Assembly: GCA_963691815.1 (NCBI GenBank)
Contig: OY829663.1
Coordinates: forward strand, 5,279,023 to 5,343,022
DNA: 64,000 nucleotides
DNA from: Echiichthys vipera
Taxonomy: Eukaryota; Chordata; Actinopteri; Perciformes; Trachinidae
Reading direction: 5' to 3'
Shown here piece after piece: positions 11,101 through 21,624 of the stretch (its first letter is position 1; each line of letters starts with the position of its first letter). The notes under the pieces were generated by a model. It saw only the letters and a list, made by a program, of their open reading frames with translations, was not told where the DNA came from and ran no database searches. Position numbers and translations under genes: made by a program.

Positions 11101-13116
11101 TTTTTAAAAGTTTAAATCCGTAAATACTAAACAGTTTGTTGTTGGGTTTTGTAGGTCCAGTGGTTGCTGGGGTTGTAGGCACCACGATGCCTCGCTATTG
11201 TCTCTTTGGTGACACGGTGAACACAGCCTCTCGCATGGAAAGCAACAGCTTACGTGAGTGAACTGAGGAACTTCAATGAGGTTATCAGTTTTGAATAGAA
11301 CCGCATGTTCAGTAGCATTTTTAATATTGCCGCATATCGAAAAACATATACCCTAATGTCAATAGATATCGATATTTCAAATATTTGCAAAACTACTTAT
11401 AAAGTAATTTGGTCCAAGTCTCAAGTCAGTCCCCAGTCATTTTATTTTTGGTTAAAGTCAAGTCACTTACCTGCAGTATCCGGTCTTCATAAAGAGAAAA
11501 CACAAGGTATTACTTCCTGTCTAATAGAAAGTATTATTGGCCAATTTATCTGAACTTATCACGAAGTAGGAAAATTAATTATATTTGTATTATAATTATT
11601 GATATACGGTGAAATAAATGTAATCAAAACAAGTTTATTTATTTCTTGTAAATGCCCATGTTTTACTTTTGATATTAACTTTTGCTAAAGGGTTAATTAA
11701 TGATATCAATTAGTATCTGGCTAACGTTAGCTAACTGTTTAATTCTCAAGTCCAAGTCACCAAGTGTCAAGTCCGCATCTCTGCTACTTTGCGTTTAATA
11801 CTAAAACAGCTTTCATGCTAACTGGTTAAACAAAGATGGTGAACGTGGTAAATATGCCCTGCTAAACATCAGCACGATAGCATTTAGCTTTAGCATTGGT
11901 ATTATTCTACAGCCTCAAAGAGCAGCTAGTGTGGCTGTAGACATTTAGAAGCATACCTCTAACACGTTTGCCACTCTCTTCTGTTAATGTTACAGCCCTG
12001 AAGATTCACATATCTCAGTGCACTGCTGACATTCTGGTTCAGGCCGGATCGTTTGAGATGGAGGAAAGAGGGGAAGTGGAGATGAAGGTGATTTAAGGGT
12101 CTGCGTGTTCCAATCAGATGTAAAACCACAGAAATATGAAGCAAATAAATCCAGCAATCAATTCCTCTCTAGCAGTTGAGGAACAGACATAGTGCACAAA
12201 AGACACGTCTCCATGCTTTGTGCTACCGCACTTTCACCAACTCTCCGCAATATGGTTTATACAAACCGGCCAAACCCATTGGCTTCACTTGCCAATGTCC
12301 TTGGTAGCCTTAGTGCGTCAAAAGCATGACACTCACAAACTCACGTAAAACTATGTAGTCAGGTTTAGGCAACATCACGGATGGGATTAAATAAGTGTGT
12401 AACATAACGACAGTGACACAACGGAGATGAGCAGGACACAAACAGCAGGCTCTTGGGTGAAAGTCCTGTGTTTGTTTGACCTCACCCCCGCCTGCCTTCT
12501 TACGCTTAAATTTGGCGCTTTTAATCGGGAAGAACTTGCTCTGAGCATCCAATATCACCACGAACGCGTTTCCAGTTGAAAGTGTGTTTGTGCGAAAGTT
12601 GTATTAACTGTCAGGTTTTTTTGGCAAAGGTCTAGATGGTAACCCTAGATTTGTGAAAACTCACAAAAACGCTCACAAGACTTGCTTCCCAATGACCAAC
12701 TTTCCTTAACTATTCAAGATCAATGTCTGACCTCGACCAACTCACGTGTACAGCCTCTTTTTTTAAATGTCATTCAATTTTAAGTCTGTGTGTCCACCTC
12801 AGGGTAAAGGATCTCATAAGACCTACTGGCTGCTGAGCAAACAGGGATTTAATCCTCCTCTCATTGCTCACAGCTCTCCACCGGTGGACAGTCTCAAACT
12901 GCAAACAGAGGTACAGTTAACGCACACATCACAGAGACGAGTCAACATCCAAGCGCAGAAAGTAAATGTAATGTTTCACGTAGAGCGGTGGTGTTGTATT
13001 TTCACCTGTTTGTGTTTGTGTCGTCTCTGCTCAAGAAACTGGGAATGGCCAGAGCTGCTGAGAAAAGGGCCCAGAAAACCCTGACCAAAGCTATGATGAC
13101 AACGGTGCACATTTAA
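2180..13116 (+). CDS. gucy2g: receptor guanylate cyclase, GC-G type (22 exons)
   Basis: This single-pass membrane enzyme would make cGMP from GTP. Exons: 2180-2542, 3555-3903, 3995-4119, 4272-4454, 4540-4684, 4823-4958, 5049-5152, 5272-5438, 5546-5686, 5960-6043, 6147-6251, 6593-6664, 7051-7219, 7337-7489, 8326-8503, 9807-9947, 10073-10265, 10841-11015, 11155-11253, 11996-12087, 12803-12910, 13036-13116. All join in frame: 1120 aa. Order: signal peptide with eight alanines; ligand-binding ectodomain to ~468; membrane helix ~470-495; kinase-homology domain; coiled dimer linker 825-871; cyclase domain. The pseudokinase keeps VAIK (Lys578) but has HGNLKP for HRD and GFG (691-693) for DFG. The cyclase has metal Asp898 and Asp942, purine-specifying Glu938 and Cys1010, and catalytic Asn1017 and Arg1021, so it looks active. 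The GC-G assignment rests on the kinase-homology sequence and on tectb as neighbour. The alternative is another natriuretic-receptor-type cyclase. Confidence 0.88.
2600..2820 (+). repeat. interspersed fish repeat, copy 2 (gucy2g intron 1)
   Basis: It shows the family's fullest text: 'tactttttactccactacat', 'ttatctgacagctttagtta', and a tail 'gcttgagtaaaagaggaatc'. Same family as 1573-1770 and 55470-55750. Confidence 0.6.
3310..3390. repeat. (CT)n microsatellite in gucy2g intron 1
   Basis: An 80-base pyrimidine tract of CT repeats, broken by TG and TT, sits 165 bases before exon 2. Confidence 0.9.
4735..4812 (-). repeat. interspersed fish repeat fragment (gucy2g intron 5)
   Basis: 'tataaagtagcagaaagtgg' followed by 'gtactcaagtatagtaaatg' matches the reverse of the family at 2600-2820. 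The fragment ends about 10 bases before exon 6. Confidence 0.45.
7635..8135 (+). repeat. interspersed fish repeat, family shared with 40745-41240
   Basis: The start ('gccatgctaacagctctgtg') and end ('caatagttgtcaagatattt', then 'agtggtgga') match the copy in plxdc1 intron 1 at the same relative places. It lies in gucy2g intron 14. It is a mobile-element remnant of unknown class. Confidence 0.6.
8200..8322 (+). repeat. inverted repeat arm in gucy2g intron 14
   Basis: It contains 'caaatctagggttaccatct', whose exact reverse complement is at 12631-12652. Similarity continues for about 100 bases. The arm ends almost at the acceptor of exon 15 (8326). Confidence 0.7.
8738..9646. mobile_element. 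TIR element with TTAA ends, nested (gucy2g intron 15)
   Basis: The left end TTAAAGcATcAaTGTGTAGg and the right end, read on the other strand, TTAAAGGAGAAGTGTGTAGA are matching terminal inverted repeats, each on TTAA. TTAA targets are typical of piggyBac-type elements; that class is inferred. The 0.9 kb interior has no transposase frame. From 8850 to about 9300 it seems to hold a second repeat rich in 'gctaagctaaatgctaa'. Confidence 0.6.
10430..10790. repeat. interspersed fish repeat (gucy2g intron 17)
   Basis: Non-coding text with 'cattttgagaaatacac' at one end and 'taacttagcttagcatagag' at the other. Related text in the other orientation lies at 45030-45190 and pieces at 22090-22200. The class is unknown. 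Confidence 0.5.
12120..12740 (-). repeat. repeat-rich DNA with inverted arm (gucy2g intron 20)
   Basis: The last 110 bases (12630-12740) are the reverse complement of 8200-8322. The preceding 500 bases hold no exon; they resemble non-coding interspersed repeat text but no second copy of them was found in the window. Confidence 0.5.
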
Positions 13117-13935
13117 AGACACGGATCGAAAGAATATCTGAAAATGGACGTGAAGACTTAATGTGGACAGAGTCCGGAGGGACAATACAGCAGACACTGG
13201 AGAGACTCTTGTTTAAAGACGCAGAAGATGCTTTTTAACTTGGTGAGAAAGTCGGTGAACAGACAACTTTATATTTTAAAAGTAACAGTTTATAAAAACT
13301 TGTGAAAAAGGCGCTGACTGTTGAATTTCTAACAATGACATTTATAATGTGTTTTCTTATAACAGACAATGCTGTAGACAATCAGAAATTTAGTTCTAGG
13401 GGATAAAATCTGGAATAAATGAAATATAAGGAATAAATGAAATCTGGAATAAAATCTGGGATAAATGAAATATAAGTAAGTTTAGCCATCAGGGCCCCTA
13501 ATCTCTAAATATTTATCTTCCGAATATTAAGTTATTCTTATTTGTTGTACTCACTTTTACTTATTGAGCATTTTTAATTTATTTATCTTAACTAATGTGT
13601 TAGAATTAGTCTTCTTAATTGCTATACACTTTTTTATTCATATTTAACTAGTATTATTTATTTATTTAAATCTTTATTTATCGATGATTTTATCTATTTT
13701 GCACTTAGAATCATGTATTTTACTCTTAACATTTCTTCACTTCCTTGTTATTTTTCTATTGATCCACGCTTTTACTTCACCTTGTTTTATTCAGTCCGTG
13801 TTTATTGAGTTCTGTTGTATAAAATGTTGTTTTTTTTTTTAAGTATTTGTTTGGTTTTGGTTTTTATTAATCTTTTTATTCTGTGAAGCATGTTGTGTTG
13901 CCTTTGCTGTGCATGAAAAGTGCTACAGAAATAAA
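13117..13935 (+). promoter_or_regulatory. gucy2g: gucy2g 3' UTR and poly(A) signal
   Basis: AT-rich DNA follows the TAA stop. An AATAAA at 13930-13935 is the best candidate poly(A) signal. Earlier AATAAA words near 13415-13450 lie inside a small 'ggaataaatgaaat' repeat and could be used instead. Confidence 0.55.
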
Positions 13936-14216
13936 GGACTGAGATAGCCCTACAAGTTCCAACTGCTTTCCTCATACTGTAAGTAAGTTACCATATCCAA
14001 GAAAAGATTTTAAAATCAGATGTACATCGCTGATTTAACATGAAACAGAGAGTCATATGTGCCGCTGACTCGTCTGGCAGCTCTTTAACAATTAGCAGGT
14101 ATCCACGCGTGATTATCAGACTACAATAACCACGGCTGATAGTGAGAGGTGCAAATGCAAACCAAACAACACAAGAACAGCATTTCCCAAATTGTGCATG
14201 AAAGGAAGGGTGTTAT
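13936..14216. other. intergenic spacer gucy2g-tectb, start
   Basis: I see no exon, RNA gene or clear repeat in this stretch. Confidence 0.5.
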
Positions 14217-15540
14217 TAAAGTGTAATTCCAGCGCAAAATCCTCCTGTGGTGTTTTTTTTCAGCACTTACAAACATCAAATAAGCCATCGAGACAGTTGT
14301 TTTCATGTAGCAACTATAAACGGAGAAATCCGGTAGAGATGCTAACAGCCGGACGTGGCTAACAGGGATTAGCTCAGGGAAGTACGGTGAAGGCATTCAA
14401 AGGTCTTTTTTAACCACTAATGCTGCTGAAAATAACAGCAAACCTCTGCAGCAGCATGAGAAGAGTCCCTACACACAAAACAAAGCACCAATGGGCTCCT
14501 TCCTTTGGGATTGACTTTGGTAATCCACTTGAATGGACTTTACTATGAATAGAATAGAATAGCCTTTATTGTCATTGCATTTGCATACAACGAAATTGGA
14601 GTGCTACTCCCCCTTGGTACATTTTTAGCAAAAATAATATATAATAAAAAAATAAACAAAGTATAATACAAGCAATAAACACACAATATAGTATAAACAA
14701 TATAATAATGTGAATGGGGAAACAGGTGGGAACAGTATAGACAGATGGGTGGAGAACAGAACTATACTAAAATAAAATATGTATATTTAGGGTGGAACAT
14801 GTTATTATTGCACAAGAGTTTTAAGTGGCTTTTTTAGGTTTAAAGTGACTTTGTTAAGTTATTTAGATTCTAAAATTTTAATCTGATCAATGTGATCAAT
14901 ATTTGTGACATTGAGGTAATTTGTTACGTTGTTTTATTTTTTGTTATTGACTGCAGTGATAGCTCTAGAAAAGAAGCTATCTCTGAGTCTGTTTGTCCGT
15001 GATTTTTGTGACCTGTAGCGTCGGCCTGAGGGTAACAGGTCAAACAGGTGGTTGCTGGGGTGAAAGGAGTCCTTGATGATGTTTTCAGCTCTGCTGAGGT
15101 AGCGAGAGCTGGCAATATCCTCCAGGCTGGGCAGAGGGCACCCGGTGATGAGAGGAGCTGGTACAGGGGCCAGTAGGTAAGTCTTTAAAACACTCTTTTA
15201 ATAAACTCTGGGTTCACTAACTACGTTGTTGCTGCTTTGTTTTGTGTGTAGGGACTCTTCTCATGCTGCTGCAGAGGTTTGCTGTTATTTTCAGCAGTAT
15301 TAGTGGTTAAAAAAGACGTTTGAATGCCTTCACCGTACTGCCCCGAGCTAATCAGTGTTAGCCACTTCCAGCTGTTAGCGACTCTCCCGGATTTCTCCGT
15401 TAATAGTTCATACACGAAAACTGCCTCGATTTGATTAATGTGTATAAAAGAAGTTTTCTCTTGTTGTCTTTGTTACTGTATTATGTTGCTTGTGCCAAAA
15501 AAGACCATGGCAGGATTTTGTGCAGGAATTACACTTTAAA
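14217..15540. repeat. 1.3 kb inverted repeat
   Basis: The left arm (about 14217-14495) and right arm (about 15225-15540) are reverse complements over roughly 280-310 bases. For example, 'cctctgcagcagcatgagaa' on the left matches 'ttctcatgctgctgcagagg' on the right. The loop is about 730 bases and is mostly a retroelement-like fragment. Confidence 0.8.
14541..15180 (-). mobile_element. retroelement-like fragment inside inverted repeat
   Basis: The left edge has (AATAG)n followed by 'cctttattgtcattgcattt', which I know as a common LINE 3'-end motif in fish, seen here in reverse. Further right, 'tccttgatgatgttttcagc' fits degraded text of the same kind. No open frame of useful length survives. 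The class is uncertain. Confidence 0.5.
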
Positions 15541-16910
15541 GGACAATTCAGAGTTTGGACGACTGCAAAAGACAAAAAAGAAGCGCGGGGAAAAATGTGG
15601 TTTTCCCACTTTCATGAAAGATTTTCTTAATTACTGGCAACTTCTAACTTTTTTACAGATTTTGAATCTGCTTTTATCTCTAAAACTCTTTGTGAAACAC
15701 TACACGTTAAGAGCTACTTCAAGGTGTTTCTGGAATACGGGCCTACAGTATATTTATGTTGATTGTATTGCAGTCATGTTGAGAGTCTGAATTTACGGAC
15801 TGAATAAAATAGTTTACTTATTTTCCAACATTGTGGAGATTCCCAAAATGTTATCAAAAGGTTTGTGCATTATTAAAAACAACAGGGACCAGGATCACTT
15901 CTTTAAAAATGTCAATCTTTAATGTAGAAAGCAGTGAAGTAATGTACTTCTCACTCATCTTCAACCGTAATGTACTTGACATTTTGAAAGATTATCCAAA
16001 AAGCGTCAATTGATGTGCTAATTACAAATAATATCTGTGAGAGAGGGTGAAGATCTTTTCATGAAGGTGTGACATGAATGTAAGATTTTACTGCACGGTT
16101 GATCCATTTACTAAACCACAACATGTGTTTATGAGGACCAGAAGCAGGAGGAATAGTGAAGTGTCTGTGTTGGAAAAAAGGGAAAGAAAATACAGATCGG
16201 ATCAAATATCGATGAAAGAGAAACAACTTTCAACAGGATTAGCTTTCAATTAGTTTACGTTTTGTAATTCTTCTTCCAAAGATAGACTGCATGGTATCAT
16301 CTCATGCTCATGGAACTGACACGGCTCTCAATATTAGACTCTAAGTTATCAGTGCATCACATTTGTTTACCTTTTATGTGTCCGTTATTGGAGGAATCAA
16401 TACCTGTGAAGAGACAAATGCATCATCAAGCTCCTACTGTTACTTTTCCACCCAGTGTGGACGATTAGCCTGTGAGTGCTATACATTGCTGTATTTGTTG
16501 TGTGTGCTATCTGGTCTGCTCAAGCCGTTTTAACACGTCATAGCTCGACTGGATATGTGTGACGGACATCTGAAGGTCAAAGAGAACATTAAAGATATCA
16601 ACAACGACTTCCTTACAAGTACAAATGACGTCACGTTTGACTTTCATGGGTATTGGGCTTTCAACTCTAGATGTGCACAGTCACATTTAAGAATTAGTCC
16701 TAATATTAATTTCACACATCCCAAAGGACAGACAAACTATTCAGATATCCAAAATGTAATTCTGAATATCCAAAATACATGTTGTAGTCGTAGGAGCGTC
16801 CTTACGTATGTGTAAGAACGAACGACTAGTAAGAATTTGCCATGAGAATGGTATTATGTCTGTAATTACATTATAGACAGTCATAGAGTTTGGTCTTTAC
16901 CTACTCTGTA
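15541..16910. other. intergenic DNA, no gene recognised
   Basis: The open frames are short (15431-15790 and 16555-16815 on +) and match nothing I know. A 36-base stretch near 15457 ('ctcttgttgtctttgt...') recurs with one change at 17040, and 'gagtgctatacattg' occurs at both 16475 and 17102, so this is probably old repeat DNA. Confidence 0.5.
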
Positions 16911-16976
16911 AGGTGTCCTGAGATAACTTTTGTTATGATTTGGCACTGTAAATAAAATTGAATTGAATTGAATTGA
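16911..16976 (+). mobile_element. retroelement 3' tail with (TTGAA)n
   Basis: 'gtcctgagataacttttgtt' and 'aataaaattg' are followed by a (AATTG)n tail, the usual 3' end of a fish non-LTR element. Only the tail is present. Confidence 0.5.
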
Positions 16977-17386
16977 ATGTTCTCATTTGTCCAGGTCGTC
17001 GTTATCCCCAAAGCAATCGTGTGGATGATTCTTTTCTTTCCTCTTGTTGTCTTTGTCACTGTATTATGTTGCTTGTCTTCCTTTGTATGTGCGTTGACAC
17101 CGAGTGCTATACATTGTTGTATTTGTTTCATATTATTTGAAAAAATAATAAGACAGTTTAGGGGAGAAAAAAAAGACATCATAATACAAAATAAAGGCTT
17201 ATACAATACGCAATAACACACACAATACAATAAAAAAATGCAAAAGTCAGTTTGGTGTCTCCTCCTTCACATGAGAGGAAACAACATTGCTACAGTCTGA
17301 TATTTCTTATTTATATAAAGCCCTCTTACACTGATTTTCACCTGGATGTTTGTCCTTCACTTAGCAGAATGATGCGTGTGCAGCGT

Positions 17387-20300
17387 TTAAACATTGAAAA
17401 CATGTCTCAGCAAACATGTCTCAGCATGTACAGTAAAGGCAACACGGTGGACTGTACCTTTAAGGTGAAACTCAGCGGTGAGGATTCCTCCGCTTGGTTC
17501 TGCCTCCAATAACAGACTTCTGAAAGTACAGGGGGGCTTAAGGGAAAGAGACGAGGGGTTTCAATTTGTCAGATTAAAAATACATTTGGATTAGAAGTTG
17601 GATTATAATGTGAGAGAAAGGAAAAGATAAATAAACAAAAGGTTTCACTGTGCTTTAATGTTTGAAATGGTAGAAAGTGTTGAACTCACTGGCTGACAGA
17701 TGAGCCTCTCTCCATCGCAGACCTGGACCTCACAGTGAAGCCACACCGTGGAAACCTTCTCCAGACGCTGGAAGCGGAAAGAGTTGAACTTGAACATGGA
17801 GCGGCTGTCTTTGGCGTTCTCGAAAATAGTCACGGTGTTGTCTGAAGAGCAGCTGTTGGAAGATAAATAACTGTTTTACCTACAGCACGAGTAAATGTGC
17901 CGGGGAGCTCAACCCGACTTTGTCTAATATGAGTTTCTCGGTCACACATGCAGCACTCAACAGGAGATTCTGTGTCAAACATGCTCCCTCTCGTCTGGAA
18001 ATACCCTGTCTGTTGAAGGCGCGGGGTGGCGTCTGAGTGGAACGTGCAGAAGGCAGGACCATGAGGCAAATAACACCGCGGTCACGTTACCGGTTGTTCA
18101 TACACAACCAAGTATCTCGCCGTTCCTCGACTATGTCTGATGACTTTGGCAAACAGAAGTTCCCGATTCTCATCGTCTCTCCAGTTTGACATTTTCATTG
18201 GTGACTTCACCCTCTGATGTTTGTATTCTTCTGTTTTTTGCGCCAGTTTCATGATCAAAACGCCGTCGCTTGCTGTGAATTCTTCTCTTTTCACACAAGG
18301 GCTCAATCGGACATTACACAGATTTTGTACCAGGGAGCTGGAAGGGTCAAATCTGTTTAATGTCCGACCTAGCTGATTTGGACACCTGCGTCCTCACATA
18401 CAGCTCTACGGGATAATGTCAAGATGATTTCAGGTTTCTCGCAGGTGAGCAAATGATTTAAGGTTATTTCAGTTCACTCACATTTTTAAGGCAGAAGAGG
18501 GAGCTCATGTTTTACTTTGTACCTGTTGATGATGAGACTCCACCGCTTCTTGTCTGTGGAGTACGGAGTGGGAGTGGCCCAGCAGTTGTTTATCACAACT
18601 TTGAATCTGAGAGGGGGATGATAAAAACATGGGTCAGAAATGGAACGGGAATATAAAAATAAGCCTTAAATTGAAATTGAAATGTGTTGCTAAACCTGTT
18701 ACTTAGTCCTTTGGCCTCGATGCCGATGAAGACTTCAGAGCCGATCTCAGAAGTGTCGATCACATACGGAGCGTCTTTGGCATACAGGAACTTTGAATTC
18801 TACAAAATATATGTATATAATATGTATATATGTATATGTATATATATTTTTAGTATTTCCTTATATGGCCGTGCCTTTAAAATCTTTAATTTAGATTTGA
18901 CCCTCCTGTTACCTTCAAATTGAACTGACGATATTTATCCTTGGGGTTAATTTGAACAATTTAAACATCCAGAAAATGATCATAATCAAAGTTGTTGCTC
19001 AAGTTTTTATGTCAGGTACTTTATGTGTATTTGTTGACGGCCTAAATAGTATTTTAAATTAAAGACAGCACCGCAAACACCTTCTTATACATGTATTTGG
19101 AAATATACAGGAAAAAAACCCAAATATCCAATACCAGTTTACCTAAAATTGGATTGAAGGATATTCGTGTGTGTTTTAAAGTAAGTATATTATTATTAAT
19201 TACAATTTTGTGTTATTTATAATATTTGGAATGAAACCAATTTCCATTATCAAGGACAGAAGCGTGTATTTCTGAATATTTTGATTGTAAAATAGATAAT
19301 AATAATGATTATATCATCCAAATTATCAAAGGAACACCGATGCGACAAGTTTGTGTACACGACATGAAAAAAACATAATCACGTCCATTTTAGTTTTTCC
19401 CAGTTGTCCCCGTTAAATTAGGAAAAGTCATTAAATATAAATCAAAAACAAATTATGTAAAGCACGTAGTTAGAGAGTTAAACATTGAATTGGGTCTAAT
19501 TGACCCTAAGGATAACAGGAGGGTTAACTGAGGACTGTTACATTTTCTACGACTTTTAATGACACCTTTATTTTTCCAGACACGTTTTCTGCACATGGTT
19601 TATCAACAACACATCTAAAACATAGCACGGTTGCATTAAACATGATGCCTCCACTGGAGAAACTGAATGTGTGAGCGTCTACTCACCGTGAACACATTCA
19701 TAGACAACTGTGATCTAAAAGTGCCTAAACTCCCGTTGTTGACATAAACTGTCGCCACTCTGGAAAAAGCAGAGGGTTTAGTAAAAACGCTGCAAGTCAT
19801 TGGGTTAGAATGCACTCAACTTCCACACGGTGACGGCGGGCGCCCCGTGTCTCGGGTCGATGCTTACCTTTGGCTGAACACGGCGTTATTTACCAGGTAG
19901 GCTGCTCGGTACACGCAGCTGAAGGTGTAGTTGACCGGCTGGTTTCTGACCGTGAGCGACGTATCGTTGGACACGATGGAGTTATAGAAGACGTACTTGG
20001 GGTCTTTCCCGGGCATGTACTGTGAGAAGGAACATGAAAAAATAGATAAATGACTTGCCGCTGTCGTGCCAAAGAGTGATTACCCGCCAAAAATTGATTG
20101 CTGTCTGCGAGAGCAAGTTAAAGATGTATTTATGTTCAGCCACAGCTCACTTTTTGGCAAGTGGTAAAGTGTATGTTATTGATTGCATTGGCCATTCAAA
20201 TGTACTTAAAAAAAAAAAAAACCCTGGATGGATCATTTTTGAAATAAAGTAATTTTGAAGCAGATACAACCTTTTAGTCACAAGGTAGGAACTGCAATCA

Positions 20301-21421
20301 CTTTTTGGCAAGTACAAATGTGCATGTAATGGGTTGCACTAGCCTTGAAAAGGTCATTTCAGCTGGTAATAAGGACTGGGTTGGCTATTTTACATCAGAA
20401 CTAATGATCTTGAATGAAGGCAGAAGCAACTTTTCAGTCATAAAGTAGAAGCTGCAATCACTTTTTACCAAGTGGAAAAGGTAATTTCCACTGGTCATAA
20501 GGACTGGGTTGGCCATTATGCATCAGAACAAATTATCTTGAATGAAATAAAGTAATTTTGAGGCAGAAGCAACTTTTCACTCATTAAGTAGGAGCTGAAA
20601 TCACTTTCTGCAAGTGTAAAAGTGCATTTCCTGGATTATATTGCTGCTTTAAACTGTCGATATTTTCAACTGCTAAACTGGCGGCCAATATCTATAATCT
20701 GTTAGGTATAATTATATAATAATGATCAACAATAAATAACAAATTAAATGAAAATAATGCCATGGTCCTGTTCGGCCCCTCCTGCTACTATTCTTGTCAG
20801 AGTCAGATGTATCAAAAACTCGACTCTCTGTGGCTCCAGTTATGGTGCGCCTCACCTCAGACTGCGTGCCGCAGTACGAGTGGTTTTTGGGGGTCAGGTC
20901 TGAGATGATGAAGCGGAAGTAGCCTGGACTTTGTATCCCAGAGTAACAGACTCCACCCAGGGACAGCTGGTCAATCTCCCAGCCGTAAGGACACTCTGGC
21001 ACGTTGGCAATGATGGCGTTGGGGAAACATGACACCATAACGTAGTCTGAAATAAAGACAATCAGAGATGTACACTGATGATTACTTAGTGTCTTCACTA
21101 CACTTATTACACTTAAAATCATATGTAAGGATGTAAAAAAAATAGAGGATGCTTATGTTGTACACACTGTAAAGTCCACTAAGACTAATTTGTGAATCGG
21201 GGCGATATAAATCAAACTGATGATCGAAGGTTGTATGTTAAGTTTTACGTCTCGCATTCGTCAAACTCCCAGTGAACCTGACCCGAATGCTTGAAAACGT
21301 TGGAAAACGATGAAACAAGCACATAAATGATGCGTGCACGGTTGATGACATTACCTGCTTTTTGGGGAGAGCATGTCCACGCAACGGGCAAAAGCATTAA
21401 TAATGCGCCAACAGAAGCCAT
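17387..21421 (-). CDS. tectb: tectorin beta (ZP-domain protein, 8 exons)
   Basis: Secreted zona-pellucida-domain protein of the tectorial and otolithic membranes of the inner ear. Coding exons in transcript order: 21355-21421, 20856-21046, 19868-20019, 19687-19759, 18696-18799, 18523-18606, 17690-17852, 17387-17536. They join in frame to 327 aa, close to the 329 aa of mammalian TECTB. Residues 1-17 form a signal peptide. Strong family signatures are visible: PECPYGWE, YCGTQSE, NQPVNY, EIGS...GIEAKGLS, NNCWATP and FNSFRFQ..VSTVWLHCE. The last exon begins with PPCTFRSLL and has GGILTAEF, matching the end of the family. The exon 5 donor is a weak AG|GTTTAG, needed for the conserved RFKVV join. 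The C-terminus has no clear hydrophobic GPI-anchor tail, unlike mammals, so the last few residues are uncertain. gucy2g is its neighbour, as in mammals. Confidence 0.9.
18800..18850. repeat. (TA)/(GTATA)n microsatellite in tectb intron 4
   Basis: An alternating AT-rich run lies just upstream (in transcript sense) of tectb exon 5. Confidence 0.8.
18896..19525. mobile_element. TIR element (MITE-like) in tectb intron 4
   Basis: The left end 'ttgaccctcctgttacctt' and the right end, whose reverse complement is 'ttaaccctcctgttatcctt', form terminal inverted repeats about 630 bases apart. The interior is AT-rich without a frame. The superfamily is not assigned. Confidence 0.6.
20100..20640. repeat. 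degenerate ~150-bp tandem repeat in tectb intron 2
   Basis: The phrase 'tcactttttggcaagt' or a variant recurs at about 20147, 20299, 20459 and 20600. Each is followed by 'ggactgggttgg' or 'cattggcc' type text, giving about four diverged units of 140-160 bases. Confidence 0.7.
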
Positions 21422-21505
21422 ACTGCGATGCTGCAGAGAGATTTAAGACGTTAGCGATGAGAGAATATTCAACATATGATGTTGTAATTTTGAAAACAAA
21501 CTTAC

Positions 21506-21624
21506 TGTAGGAGAAAACACGTTTAGTTGGTCTGATGTCAGAGGATCTTCATGGCTCTTCAACAAGCTACCATCACGAGTGACTCTAAAACTAATACCGT
21601 GACAACGTGAGGAGGCATTTTATA
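21506..21624 (-). promoter_or_regulatory. tectb: tectb core promoter and 5' UTR exon
   Basis: On the minus strand TATAAAAT stands at 21624-21617. A non-coding first exon would end at 21506 with donor GTAAGT. Its acceptor (ctctctgcag) lies 9 bases upstream of the ATG, making a short 5' UTR intron of about 75 bases (21431-21505). This is inferred from motifs. Confidence 0.5.

Noticed and set aside
2177..13116. Identity as guanylyl cyclase C (gucy2c) or a natriuretic peptide receptor
   Set aside because: The kinase-homology text (HGNLKPSTCLVDSR, LSGFGLWEF) and tectb as neighbour fit GC-G better. A tree would settle it.
17470..17532. Alternative tectb last exon starting after 'tactttcag', encoding a KSVIGGRTKRRNPHR-type end
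   Set aside because: It keeps frame and has an attractive RTKRR basic site. However, the acceptor 14 bases upstream (ccttaag) gives the conserved PxC..R.LL and GGIL..E residues and a total length matching the family.
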